Assembly (NCBI RefSeq): GCF_041146395.1
Contig: NC_091002.1
Span: 1,668,501-1,732,500 of the forward strand
Direction of reading: 5' to 3'
DNA length: 64,000 nucleotides
Origin: Eulemur rufifrons
Lineage: Eukaryota; Chordata; Mammalia; Primates; Lemuridae
The notes under the pieces were generated by a model. The model saw only the letters and a list, made by a program, of their open reading frames with translations. It was not told the origin of the DNA and did not search any database. The translations under genes were made by a program, and so were the position numbers. Of the stretch, positions 21,000-33,790 are shown piece after piece (position 1 is the first letter of the stretch; the number at the start of each line of letters is the position of its first letter).

Positions 21000-23900
21000 A
21001 CCCACAGTTCCTCAGAGAACAGTACAGTACATCAAAATGACAACAGCCTGGTTTTAAGATGATTTGTCTCTTGAGGATAGACATTTGGTTTAAGTTTCCA
21101 CTGCAAAGTTAAGGTTCTTAAGATAGGTCATGCAGATCAATTGCTCCTGTAATCTGAAACTCAAAAGAGCAAGTAATATCTAAACAAGGGGCGGGGGTGG
21201 CCCTGAGCTTATAAGGGTCTCTAAAAGCCAGGAGACAGTCAGCCTGGCTACCTCTAATCTCACCATCAAAACTGTTACCTTGTTCAGTTTCTGCTTCACA
21301 TCAGCAAAGAGAATAGCAAACGCAACTTTGAGTGGCACAAAGTGAGAATATACATTCAACTTCTATAATGCTTGATAGATACCAATAATTTACTTTGAAC
21401 AGAGAACACTGCTTTGATAACATCCAAACCCCAAAAGTAGAAGTGTTTTTACTCTATTAAAACTTATTTTTTCTCTTTTAGTAAGAACAAAAGCAAAGGA
21501 AGGAATGCTCATTTTATCATGAAGCTCGGAGAAAGAGGATTCGGTAACAAGATACACAGCCTTGCCTCCAAAGTCATCTTTCAACTGAGTGAATGGGAAT
21601 AAAATGCAGACTACGCTGGCCTCAACCAATAATACAGATGTCCAAATTCCAAGCAAAATCCAGGGCCTTGTTTCATCACTCCCTGTCTTCAAAAATATAG
21701 ATTCCTTTCCCTCATTATGGTCTTCTTTGGAATAAATTAGGCATAAAAGTCAAAGTACTTCAGTACACATGCAAAAAACCCCAGAAAATGTTATCTCAAG
21801 GAATAAGTTACAAAACATTCTAACATACTCTTTGCCTGAAAAAAATTAAAATGTAAAACTCAGTGGTTTCTAGAATTTAAAGAAACTATAGCAAATTTCC
21901 AACTAAGTTTTACAAAATAAGGATCTGTTTGATAAAAATTTATTGTTACTTAAGTGTTCAAAATAGCATAAAAGAATTAGTTCATGATATAACATTTGCT
22001 AGGAAAAAAAAAAATCTGTGTGTAAAATCAACTAGAAAAATAATGGTTAGGTCCTGAACAGTATATTACAGATCTTGATTTTGAGAATCAAATTATATCT
22101 TTTCATTCTACTTTTAAGAGTTATTGTTTTTCTTAGACACAAAAAATTTTAGGTCCTGTATTTGAATTCAGAGAGCTTTAAATGTAAAACCAGCATACAC
22201 AATTTAAATCCCTTTTAACAGTTTTTCAGATCATTAATTATAAACCATTTAAAACACCACACATAAAAATTTCCTTTCCTATCACAGCAATGAATTTCAC
22301 TTAAAATCACATATTAATTTGTAAGAAAAACTGTCATCAAGATGTAACACTACTCCCCCACAACCCAAGCAAATATACATACACTTTTAAGGGATAGACA
22401 TAGTTGTGTACCAAAGGAAAGGAAAAGTTTACAATGTTCAAGAAATCCTCTGAAAGCTCTACAATACTAGTCAGTATCTGATCAGTATTAGCTGGGCTAC
22501 TATTTCAAAAGTGCCTATATGTAACAACTGGTAAAGCGATATCTTTCTACACTTAAGTATTACTACAGTAGAAAATAGACACATTTCCCCAAGAATTGGA
22601 GTATAAGCAACTGAATATAAAGTGCCGATTTGCAATTGTGAGGTCAATCTTACAACAATGAGATTTAAAGCGAATTTCAGATTAAAGTTTTAAAACTTTA
22701 TTTATACTCTATATTGTGGTATGTTTCAGTAATAAAACAAACTAAAATTTTCTCCCTCCTATTTTTTTCTCCAAAAAAGAGAATCTCTATATATGCTTAT
22801 TTTGTTAAAAAAAATAGTTTAAATTTTATTAGAAACTAAGCGTTTTGTTTTTTAAATGAAATCTATGAATACATACATAATTTCTGTGCCCATAATTGGA
22901 AAGGAGCATTTTGGAGACTCCCATAACAATCACTAAAGATCTTAAAAACAAAAACAAAAAATCTCATCCATGTTGAAGAATTCACATTTAACCTTTATTT
23001 TAAATTACAGCCAAAGCCTTTGTTCCATATCTACGTAAATCACTGTTCTTTTTGAAAATAAGTTTTTAGAGAAAACATTATTACATGTTACATCTGACTT
23101 TAATAGAGTTTCCCATTTGTTTTTATATGTTTATATCAAACTCTAATCATGATTTTCCCAAACTTATTTATACTTTCACACGAACTTCCAAATTTTCCCA
23201 ACTTAAATAAAAACCCACAAAAACTGTGGGAAATGTTTCGCTTGAAAGATGAAAGCAAATTTGTCCAAATGCACATTTGCAATAATCAATGTTTACTTTT
23301 GTTGTTCAAACATTCAGCTTATAGCACTTTGAATATCTGCATTCAACTTAATTTTTGTCTCTTAAAAAAAGAGGAGGAAAAGTAGATTTCTTCTTTTCCC
23401 CTGTTTTGTTCTCAAAATATAAACTCATTTAATGCAAAGCATTCCTAGGATCAGGCATGTTTTAAACTACAAACACATCTAGTCTCAACAGCATTCATAT
23501 TACATATGAAATGCCATTCTTTCAAAACTTCAGTCTGAATATTTTATAAATCTAATTTCACCTTTCCTAATAAAATGAGGATGTTTTACTACATTAAGCC
23601 CAATTAGGAATTTAGTAAATGCAAACAGTGAAAGAAATGGTACCATAATACTAATGTGAGAAAGAGGATAAGTATTAATTTCATTTACTACAAAAGTTGA
23701 GGATTTTTTTTCTTGAAGTGTCTCTACTGTAGATTTTACACTACATTTATGAAAATATGACAAACCTTTAACCTGGTAACAATTTACCAGTTAACATTAT
23801 CTACTGAAAGAGGAAGTATACTTTGGGTAAGTAAAACACTGGAAACTATTTATGCTGCCCTTGTTCAAAGCTACTTAGAAAACTGGGCTATGTATTTTTT

Positions 23901-25676
23901 AAAATAGTCATTAAAAACAGCCCGGAGAGTATCTGTAATATAGTTAATCCACAAGCCCAGTGATGCTGTCTAATTCTAGAGACTGAACTGTGTCCTCAAA
24001 GGGGATCTAGGGCACCCATATGAGTTAAAGGTAATGAAACTAAGAAGAAATATTTCCTAATAGAATGAACATAGAGTTTGTATGACTGACAACAGAAAAG
24101 AATTTTTTTACCATTAAAGAAAAAGTCTCCTGACAAGAGATTCTGGTTTTGAAGTATGTCACACCCCAGCTCCCCAGCCATGAATCCTAGTTCATTTTCT
24201 AAAATGAGGTCTATTTCCTGTAATTTTAGATATTTTAGAGTACAATTATTTTACATTTTTATGATGCCTTTGGGGTATCATTACAAATATTTTTATGTGT
24301 TTAAACTTAGGAAAGTAAAATTAAGTAATAGCTTCTCTTAAAAGGAGCTGTCAACTTTCTTCTGAACAAAAATCTTTGTTTTAAAGCAATCTAGAAATTT
24401 ATATCCCTAGTAACCATAGAAATTAATCTTAAGCTTTGGGGAAAAGTTGCATAAAATGCTCTTTATTTAATTAAAATCAGAGCTCTGTTTTCAGAAATAA
24501 GGACCTTTTTTTGAACAGAAAGAATTTTCCACAGAGTAGAATTGTTTTAATTCAAGGTGCACTCGTTGTGATAAATTAATCAAACACATTTGACTCTTGA
24601 ATTTGTATGCATAGAAAGTTAAATACTTTGTTGGAAAAGATTTGCTCCGGGACTACATCCACTGAAAACTTTTCGTAAGAAAAGAAAGTGAAACACACAG
24701 CATCCAAACAGTATTTGAAGATTATCTAAGCTTGAGCAAGAAAAAAAGGGCAAAGAAGAGAATTTAACAATAACAATTAGGAGAATCACTCACAGTGGAA
24801 CTCACTTTGTTTTTACTAGGAAACCGAAAATACCATTCACTGTGTCTTAATATGAAGATCCATCAACACATCATAAATCCAATCTCATTTTATGATGACT
24901 ATCACCTTCTATTTCACATGCACTAAAATGGAGACATGTTCTCAGCTGTGCTTATCACCAGAAGACTACGAAGTGTATTTCAGACTTAGAAACCAGGGGG
25001 ACGTCTGGGAGAATCTACCGTGCTCTGCCTAGCCGCTCTCCTCCCCCGTGCTCTGAAAGAATGTGCGCATTTGAGGGATGGTAAAGACAAACTCCTCAAA
25101 CATTTGTAAAATGTCGAAGTTTTCAAGGCTTAGGAAATTCAGAATCTGAGGAAATCTGTGTACTACCAAATCTGATTAACTTTCATGAGATTTAAAATTT
25201 GTAGCTTCAGGCTTTTCTCTTCATAATAAATAATTTAAAAAGTTAGCCACATTCTGATTCCCTGATTTTTTAAAAACTCTCATATTTAGGAACAAAGAAA
25301 TTGCTGATCGTGTCATAAAATAAATATTAAGTATCTGTAAAGTGCTCAGACAGCATATTGTAAACACCAAGTAAAGGCCAAACTACAAATATTTCTGCTT
25401 TCAGACAATCAAAGTCTTTGGAGAGACCTAAAATAGGCGTTTCTCCACACAAGAGTGGGCAATTTTAAAAATGTTAAGCGTTCATTTCATCTTCTCTGAG
25501 CAATGTCACTTTTTGGGAAAAGCACAGGCATTTCGTCCCCGCACTGTCCATGGCTAGCTTCACGGTCCTGCAAAGTAAAGATGCACTAAGCCTAAGAGAA
25601 TGAGGACATCTTGGTATATGAAATGAGTTGCAGGATTCCGGACAGGAAGTGATGAGCAACTGTAAAGGGTGAGAAT
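21000..25676. other. Repeat-poor AT-rich intronic stretch
   Basis: I find no Alu, MIR, L2 or clear L1 in about 4.7 kb. The minus-strand open frame at 21390-21692 includes a hydrophobic stretch (residues about 11-32) but has no splice sites or homology that I recognise. The rest is A/T-rich with scattered short homopolymer runs. Confidence 0.5.
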
Positions 25677-25685
25677 AGGTAGTTC

Positions 25686-26030
<345 letters not shown>

Positions 26031-26052
26031 CTAAAAACTATTCCTCTATGGT

Positions 26053-26070
26053 AAAAAAAAAAAAAAAAAA
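26053..26070. repeat. A18 homopolymer
   Basis: Isolated run of A with no SINE head to its left. Confidence 0.9.
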
Positions 26071-27049
26071 TCAAACATTTTTTTGTTGGGTTGGGAGACA
26101 GGAATCAAGAATTTTGATTCAAATGATGCATCTTGTCTTCATTGTAGGCTGCACACTTTCATAGTAATTCGCCCTCAAATTAAATAATACATAATATGTG
26201 TCAATAAATTTTCCCTTTTAATTCAAATTATAACAATAATGCTCAAAATCTAAAAATCTATGCCAATGCATTAATAGAAAATAATGTTAATAATGGTTTA
26301 AAAATAATCTCAAAACATAATGCCATTTGGACAATTTTACAATATGATAGTAAAAACAAAATGTTAATGTTCTATTAGAAGGATAGTTGGAATATCTTCA
26401 TTCCCCTCTGCTTCTGACCTTACACATACAAGAACTTGTGAAAGATACAGAAGCCTCATTTTCACAGGAAACAAAAGAACTGGAAAGAGGTTTGTGGGCT
26501 TTCAACCACACATGGTTTGAGTGTTTTTAACTCTTTTCCCTCTTGTGCAAGAAAAATCAAGGAGGTAAATATATATTCTTTTCCTGAAACTCCCTAACCC
26601 CATATCCCATGCTGGTATCCTTTAGGATTTTATCTCAAAAGCTTTACACGGGGGTCAGGTAATCGTGGCCTGCAAAGTTGTTTTGAGGGTTAAATAACAT
26701 ATCCATGAGTGCACTGAGGTGACAGAGAATGCAAATGCTATGAAGTAAAATCTAATAATAATCACAGTGGTAAGTGGTATTTATTAACCATCTATTTGTA
26801 CATGGTATAGAATGGGTTTCTGTATAAAGACTACATCTGGGCTCATAGTATGCCCTTGGGCAAGTCATTCTCTATGCTTCAATTCTTGCTTATAAAACAA
26901 AGGGATTGCATTCCCTAATCCCTAGGGTCCAGGCCAGCTCAAGAATTCCACTGCTTCTTGCATTTTACTGAAAACTGAATGTTGTATTTTCAAGTGATTT
27001 TTCATTTCCAAGTCTTATGAATACTGTACTTCATTTACAAGGGAAAGGA
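26071..27049. other. Unassigned intronic sequence
   Basis: Mostly unrecognised. A weak forward MIR-like passage is at about 26850-26950 ('ttgggcaagtcattctctat', 'gcttataaaacaaagggatt'). Confidence 0.4.
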
Positions 27050-27240
27050 TTTAGCATTTATTTCTGATTACCTACTATATTACAGAGCATATGCCATATT
27101 TCAAATCTCATTTAATCTTTACAACAGTCCCCTAGTATTATCACTTCTCCCATTTTATAGGTAAGAAAACTGAGGCACAGACATGCTAGCATTAGTATTC
27201 AAACCTAGATCTGTCCAGTTGACCACCCATGTTCTTCCCA
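27050..27240 (-). repeat. MIR SINE
   Basis: 'ttacctactatattacagag', 'cattttataggtaagaaaac', 'tgaggcacagacatgctagc': reverse MIR, central part best kept. Confidence 0.8.
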
Positions 27241-27562
27241 CACATCATGGGCTTGTCCCTGATGCAAAATAACAACAATCTATTGAATCAAGCGCCACAC
27301 CATGGGTAAAACACTGCACCGCGCACAGTGCAGGGTGCGCACAGGGAGGAAGAGTCTTCCCGTCTCGGGGCGCCCATCTTACAGAGCTACACCAGAGAGC
27401 TGTGTGTCTTTAATTGCCAAAGGTCATCAGGAGCCCCACATGTGCCATGAAATCAAGGAAAGCAGGAGAAGTGGTAACATTTGATTAATCTCATGTAGGG
27501 CCCTGTAAAATTTATTTTATCTCCCCCGCCCATCTCTAAAAGCTCCCCAGATGATTCTAAAA

Positions 27563-27674
27563 CAGTGGTCCCCAAGCTTTTTGGCACCAGGCAATGGTTT
27601 CATGGAAGACAATTTTTCCATGGCGGGGATGCAGGGCAGAGGCAAAGCTCAGGACCGGAGTTTGGGGACCACTG
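27563..27674. mobile_element. MER1-type miniature hAT element
   Basis: 112 bases with 16-base terminal inverted repeats (CAGTGGTCCCCAAGCT / AGTTTGGGGACCACTG, one mismatch) and 8-base target copies TTCTAAAA (27555-27562) and TTCTAATA (27675-27682). Left half reads 'catggaagacaatttttcca' as in MER1; the interior is deleted. Confidence 0.85.
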
Positions 27675-27714
27675 TTCTAATATACAACCAGGGTTGACAA
27701 CCACTGATGTAGGT

Positions 27715-27925
27715 GGCAGAGGAAAGTGGCTGAGCATGGACTTTGGACTCAGACTGCCTGGATCTAATACAGGCTGATATTCATGAGCTATTTGGTATCT
27801 TTGCCATTTGTAAAATGGGAGGGATAATAGTACATATCTCATCATGTATGTGAGAGTGAAAGGGCCTAGAAAAGTGACGGTATACTCAGTAAGTACTATG
27901 CCAATGTTGAAAGGCCTCACATGCC
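27715..27925 (+). repeat. MIR SINE
   Basis: 'actttggactcagactgcct', 'gccatttgtaaaatgggagg', and 'atatctcatcatgtatgtga': forward MIR. Confidence 0.8.
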
Positions 27926-28124
27926 CAGTGAAGCAATTTCTGTAAGCCAATGGTGTTAAAATGTTCTCTTACAAATGGTGACACAAGATAGCAGCTTTTC
28001 TTCTTTCTTTCTTTCTTTTATATTTAAATTGTACAGTTAAATGCAAAAAAAAAGAAAAGATAAAAAGGATAATCTTATGTTAGTTCATCTCCAGCTCCCC
28101 TCATCCCCAGACCAATTTTTTCTA

Positions 28125-28422
28125 TTTTTTTTTTTTTTTTTTTTTTTGAGACAGAGTTTTGCTCTGTCACCCTGGCTAGAGTGCTCTGGTGTCATCATAG
28201 CTCACTGTAACCTCAAGCCCCTAGGCTCAAGCGATCCTCCTGCTTCAGCCTCCCAGTAGCTGGGACAGGTGGTACCACCAGGCCCGGTTAATTTTTCTAT
28301 TTTTAATAGAGGTAGTGTCTTGCTCTTGCTCAGGCTGGTCTCAAACTCCTGGCCTCAAGTGATCCTCTCGCCTCAGCCTCCCATGGTGCTAGGATTACAG
28401 GCGTGAGCCACCACAGCCGGCC
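28125..28422 (-). repeat. Alu SINE, older form
   Basis: T23-GAGACAGAGTTTTGC to ACAGCCGGCC, dimeric, linker plain. Several CpG-type and other substitutions, older than the insert-bearing copies. Confidence 0.94.
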
Positions 28423-28467
28423 CCCACACCACATTTTTAAACAGGAAAATGACATAATAAAATTCAT

Positions 28468-28494
28468 TTTTAGGCCGGGCGTGGTGGCCTAAAA
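28468..28494. repeat. Orphan Alu head within a perfect hairpin
   Basis: Only the first 17 Alu bases (GGCCGGGCGTGGTGGCC) are present. They lie in an inverted repeat TTTTAGGCC / GGCCTAAAA with a 9-base loop. A T15 run follows at about 28504-28519. No body or right arm. Confidence 0.7.
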
Positions 28495-28519
28495 GTTAAG
28501 TTGTTTTTTTTTTTTTTTT

Positions 28520-30319
28520 AAAGGAGGTTCTTACAGTATCCTAGTGAAAAGAAATGGAATAAGTTAAAATGCATGTGAGGGTTCAAAATAGAATGGCAGA
28601 GCAATGGTACTATCTGTCCATAGTCACACTAAGGGTTCTAAAAATTATTCATGTCTGAAATATTGGGAAAGTAAATGAGAACATCTATGATTATCAGATA
28701 ATGCAGTTTTTTTTATCCTATAGTTGAATTACATTTCCTTAAATAATGTATCTTCATCAAGAGCTCTTTGCCATATACACTTTCGAAAACAAGATTTCTC
28801 TTTCTTCATTTATTCTTTACATTCCTAAGAGAAAGTTAAAGCAAATAATAAGATTTTTCCATTAATATTTTTCATTTTAATTTTTTTTAACAGATCCACC
28901 TGACCAAGCCAAGGATTTTCCACTTAAAAATGAACAAACAGAGTCAGAGGGACTTGCCCCAAGGCCACCACTTACGTGAGATGAACACTGACTGATTTCC
29001 TAAGTAGCAACCCCAGTGCTGAGGTGAGAGAAAGAGGAGAGGCCTCAGCAGCAAAATGAATCAGCCTCCAAAAATCACTACAGCCTCTTCTTACATCCTG
29101 ATAACCCCGTCTCTAAACACGGCCCAGCAAGATCCCGTGGCTAAAGTTCCTGTGTCTTGGTTATGAGAACATCACTGTCTTCTCGGGCTCACACCTCACA
29201 GTTGCTCACTGCCTCCTGCTGAACCACCACAGCCAGTCCACCATCAGGTCCTACGGAGTCTACACCTTCAAGGGCTCCTACATCTACCCCCTCTGGTATC
29301 CCATCAGCCTCACCCTTGGATTCCTCACTTGGCGCCCCTTTCTGATCCAATATCCATCCTCCCACGCCACCCACCATGCTTACACAACCCTTAGTACTAG
29401 GGAGGAAAAGCTGAGGCCTGGGGTATTTGTGCTCTTTTTAAATCAGCAGCTTCTGCATGTCATTCTCAAGCCTCACTCAGGATGCTGCCCTATCCAACTG
29501 TGGTAGAAAGACTGACATTTTCTCTTTAATCCTTTCCGTGCTAAATAACTGTTGCACCATGAGTTTGTGAAGAAAAAAAAAAACTACCACCAGTCACGTT
29601 ACGCCATGGTGCCGTGCAGGAGACTAAAATCTTGTGAGCCTTAAGTACTTAGGATGCAAAAAAGAACAGATGCCTGAAATAGCTAGAGGAAATGTGTGGG
29701 AAGCATTGACTTACATGCCTTTTCCAGAAGGCAGAAAGAAGGTCCTTTTATAATGTCACGATAAACTAGCCTGTATCTAAAGAGGACTTAACCAGAGTGC
29801 TTAGACAATGTAAGGATCGGCTTCTGCGTGTTTTTCACAGAAATGAACTCCACAAAACCAGCATTTCAGCTAGAGCAATTTCTGAAGATGATGGCTCAGA
29901 ATCTAGGCCCTAGATCGGCTGTACAAGCAGGTAATCCCTGACACTGATTTGAGGGGACATCGCCCGGACTCCCCCTCAGGCTCCAGAGCCAGAGCAACTG
30001 TGAAGACAAGATGACCTCCCCAGACCCCAGTTTCTGCACAAGAAGGCTCCTAGGTAGGGCTTCAGGATGACTTGACCTCCGATTTACTCTCAGACGCTCA
30101 AGCTGAATTCCCAAGATTATCAGACAATATGCCGATGAGGAGCACAAACTTCCGTTTTCTAAAATGTTTATAATGCACCATCAGTGGAGAGAGATGAGAA
30201 GAAAAAATGTCATCATTCAACTCAATAAGCACTGACTGACCAGGTCTGAGAACTATAACATGTTACTTCATTATTCTGTGATTAAAACCAAAAACATCAA
30301 TGGATAAACACTTATTTGC
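28520..30319. other. Intronic sequence with a GC-richer core
   Basis: Mostly unrecognised. 29.1-29.4 kb is GC-richer than its surroundings and carries a minus-strand open frame (29189-29377) rich in Gly, Val and acidic residues, with no recognised domain or convincing splice sites. Confidence 0.4.
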
Positions 30320-30600
30320 TCATTCAATAGCATTCATTTAACACTATGCACTAGGCACGGCCTTATACTATCCTACCAATATTAACTCATTTCATTCTCA
30401 TTAATGACCTTATATGGTTGTTATGATTTTACACATTGTTATTTTACACCCATTACCCCTATTTTACACATGACGAAGCCAAGGCTCAAAAAAGTTAAGT
30501 ACTATACCCAATGTCACTTAGCTAGTAAGTAGCAGAACTGGATTAAAACTCAGTTAATCTGGCTCCACAATCTTTGCTCCTAACTACTGTCTACATTGCT
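30320..30600 (-). repeat. MIR SINE, nearly full length
   Basis: 'tgcactaggcacggccttat', 'tattttacacatgacgaagc', 'cacttagctagtaagtagca', 'aatctttgctcctaactact': reverse MIR with a small internal expansion. Confidence 0.85.
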
Positions 30601-32083
30601 TATCATGCTATCACTGTCTTGAATACAAATTATAAGATCTGCCAATTAAAACATGTGTTCACTGGTCCTCAGAATCACCTTGTCAGTTCTTCCTAAGATA
30701 TATCAACTATAACTAAAACAAATTTGTCCTGTTCCTGCAGAGGTAAACTAACATCAACTTTATCTTCTAAGACACAAGAATGTAAGAAAATAATATGCTT
30801 CTGGCCAGCGGTAGTGTATTCACAGGTGCTAACATCTAAAGGTATATGGTATCTGTCAAAGAGAGGTATGATTACTAATGACCATAAGTGGGTAAATGCT
30901 GTGTTTTCCTACTTACTAAAAAATACCACATAAGACTTTAATAACAATATTAATCAGGAAACTCAAACTTAATCACTCTTTTCTAGAAAAGGGGAATTAT
31001 TCCACAGAACCTCAGTGCATACTGTTGTTCACCAGAAATTTACAGTTTATTTATGTATGTCTGCCCTAAAGTTGGAAGTTTTTGTTTTTAGAACAATTTT
31101 TCTCTGGAGGGAAGCACTCCCAGCAAAAAGAAGCAAATAGATTTGCAGTGACTTTTCTACTTCTTTGTAAAATAGTACCAGATAATGAGACCAATGATGA
31201 TAATGAACCCCAAATAATATTACTGCCAATATATCAGAAAGGTCTCCCTATTAGACTTGCTATACCTTAAAACACTTAATCTGTGTTTTTTTCTTTAATC
31301 CTTAGCACAATGACTGGCACACAGTCGGTATTCCACAAATATTTGTTGAATAGGTATATAAAAGTACATGTGATTGTACTATCTATATGATTGGTCCAAT
31401 CCAAAATCAAACACTTCATAATCTCTTCAAAGAAAACAGTTCCATGATACCAATTTACAAGTATACAAGATCATTGTCAGAGCAAAACCATCAGCTATTA
31501 ATACAGGCAAGTCAGGATATTTAAGGAGTATAGTAAAAAGTTGGATTATATCCATATAAGCATAAATTAATAGCCCAAAATATTAGGGAAATAGCAAAGC
31601 AGTTTAAGTTTTAAGAAAAAGATCTGAGTTTCCTATTAGACATGAGACAGAGACAGAGACAGAGACAGAGGCTGAGAGACAGAGAGAAATGTGGACAGTG
31701 AAAGAGGCTAAACACTGGGAAGACTACAGAATTTTCTTCTCTGAAGGCCTCTAAGGCATCACCTATTTCATAGAGTCTAGGATTATTTTTTCAAGAAGAC
31801 AGAAAATTCACCTAGACAGCATAACCTAAGCTCTGCAACTCCTTGGTTATAGCATATGAAACAAAATATACAACTAAGCCAAAAAGCCAAGTGAAGAAGC
31901 TGAAAGTGCCACTTCTTAGCAGGGGAATAATAATTTGAGGCTGCATGAATTTACATAAGACAAACATCTCAAAAATTTATCCCAGTGCCTAACAAACTTC
32001 CCTTAAAGGATCTTTTCTTTCAAATTAAAAACAGTAGCTTTATTAATGCACAACCCATTTCAAATTTGAAACACAACTCTAAG
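30601..32083. other. Unassigned AT-rich intronic sequence
   Basis: A short L2-type end ('acaatgactggcacacagtc', about 31300-31355) and a (GAGACA)n run at 31644-31669. Otherwise no element or exon recognised. Confidence 0.45.
31644..31669. repeat. (GAGACA)4 short tandem repeat
   Basis: Hexanucleotide tract of about 26 bases in a purine-rich stretch. Confidence 0.9.
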
Positions 32084-32089
32084 TCATAC

Positions 32090-32133
32090 CTTGTGGAATG
32101 GAAAGCCATAATTGTAATGTGGAACGAGACCAA
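32090..32133 (-). other. Exon-like segment B (44 bases)
   Basis: On the minus strand it is bounded by ttgatttcag and by the donor GTATGA (32084-32089). Spliced to segment A it continues the same frame through a split valine codon and reads VGLVPHYNYGFPFHK. No family recognised; not part of syntaxin-18. Confidence 0.2.
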
Positions 32134-32328
32134 CTGAAATCAATAAGAAATTTGAAGTAAGTAAATACATTTTTTTCCTTAGGGGTAGTATAAAACATAT
32201 GAAATTACAGTAGTAAGAAGTTATTAATTTGAAATTATAAAGTAGAATTGAGGATTTCAAAAACCTCATAGATTTTTCAAAGAATTCTGAAAGCAAAGAA
32301 AACCATCCTGTGCTCTGGAAAAGCTTAC

Positions 32329-32490
32329 CTTTTCGAAAAACAGCATTTAACTGGCACAGCTGCTTGACCATGCTGTACTGCACAGAAACAGCAATACGCA
32401 TCCCACCAAGCCCAACACTGATTAAAGTATTTTCAGGTTGATCAGTATTCACTTGCTGGCTTCCAAAGAGATATTCATTATTTAAAGCTA
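32329..32490 (-). other. Exon-like segment A
   Basis: A minus-strand open segment ending in a consensus donor, CGAAAAG|GTAAGC (donor at 32323-32328). It includes NTDQPENTLISVGLGGMRIA and ends NAVFRK. The left limit is unclear: an in-frame stop lies near 32500 and the possible acceptors have poor pyrimidine tracts. The putative intron to segment B would be only 195 bases and is itself open in the same frame, so chance is a real alternative. Confidence 0.2.
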
Positions 32491-33110
32491 ACCCAACTTA
32501 ATTATTAAGCCAGAAACAGTGAGAACAAGAACTGTGTCAAGTTACCGATATAATAGAATACTCTGGGGCAAGCATTTATGAAAATTTCAACAATCATGGG
32601 CAGAATATTACCTTCAAGTCAGAGGAACTAACCAGTACGTACCCTAAAATGTTTGCTAAATTAAAGAATAGGGAAAAGTTCATTCAAAAGGGGAAAATGG
32701 CTTTTCAAATTTTTTTTTTCCAAAAAAAATGACTGCTGATTAAAACAGCTACTGGTGGATTCTACCCCACTGCTCAGCATCCAGGTGGGTCACTGTCCCC
32801 CACACGGGGATCATCACCATGGGGGTAGGGGTGGGGCAGCTGTGTTTCACTATGTGAGCGTAGGCATCAGAGAATATGTATCTATGATCCCGTTATCAAT
32901 GGGATTTTAAAATGCATTTTCTATCATTTTGTATTATGAAAAAATTTACCTCTTTAATTCCATTTAAAATTTCTTTTTTATAACCTTATTTTTTGCTTCT
33001 AGTGGAAAGTTTATGAAATATGCAAAATGTAAAGGAAATAAAATCAGCTCACAACATCTCGAAATAAACTTTTTATCACTGTGATGTATTACTTTCCATT
33101 TTATGCATAT

Positions 33111-33448
33111 ATAGTCAGCCCTCCACATCCATGGGTTCCGCATCTGTACCTGTGGATACACCAACCTAAGATGGAAAACTATAAAAAAAAAAATATGGAT
33201 GGTTGCATCTGTACTGAACATGTACAGACATTTTTCTTGACATTATTCCCTAAACAATATAGTATGACAATTTACATAGTATTTATATTGTATTAGGTAT
33301 TATAAGTGATTTAGAGATGATTTATGGGAGGATGTGTAGGTTATGTGCAAATTCTACACCATTTTACATCAGGGACTTGAGTATCTGTGGACTTTGGTAT
33401 CCACAAGGAGTCCTGAGCCAATCCCTGACAGATACCGAGGGCCAACTG
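33111..33448. mobile_element. MER2-like TcMar-Tigger non-autonomous transposon
   Basis: Starts AGTCAGCCCTCCACATCCAT and ends 'gataccgagggccaactg' followed by TA, as inverted ends. The interior 'cagacatttttcttgacatt', 'tagtatttatattgtattag', and 'tttagagatgatttatggga' follows the MER2 order. About 340 bases, near full length, inserted into an older L1-like sequence. Confidence 0.85.
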
Positions 33449-33450
33449 TA

Positions 33451-33790
33451 TATCCTTCATATAAGTGAAACCATATTATATGTGCTTTCTATATTCCACT
33501 TATTTTACTTAACACCATGATAAGTACTTCCTCGCGTAATTAAAAACTCTTCTAAAATACTGCCTTTAATGGCTATGTAACAACTCATTGTTTAAACTTA
33601 CCATAATTTAACTATTTCTCTATTGTTAGACAGCTAGATTGTTTCTTATGGTCTTTCACAAGAACAAATTATGCTGTAATGAACATCTTTTTGCTAAACC
33701 ATAACAGAGTACTTTTGTACATCAAATCTTTGTCTGATTTTGTGATTTCTCAAGATAAAGTCTTTATTATTATTTGGCCTCACATAGTCA
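33451..33790. repeat. Old L1-type remnant around the MER2-like element
   Basis: 'aagtgaaaccatattatatg', 'tctctattgttagacagcta' and 'gctgtaatgaacatcttttt' belong to a common ancient L1-associated sequence, whose left part is at about 32900-33110. Orientation and subfamily uncertain. Confidence 0.5.
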
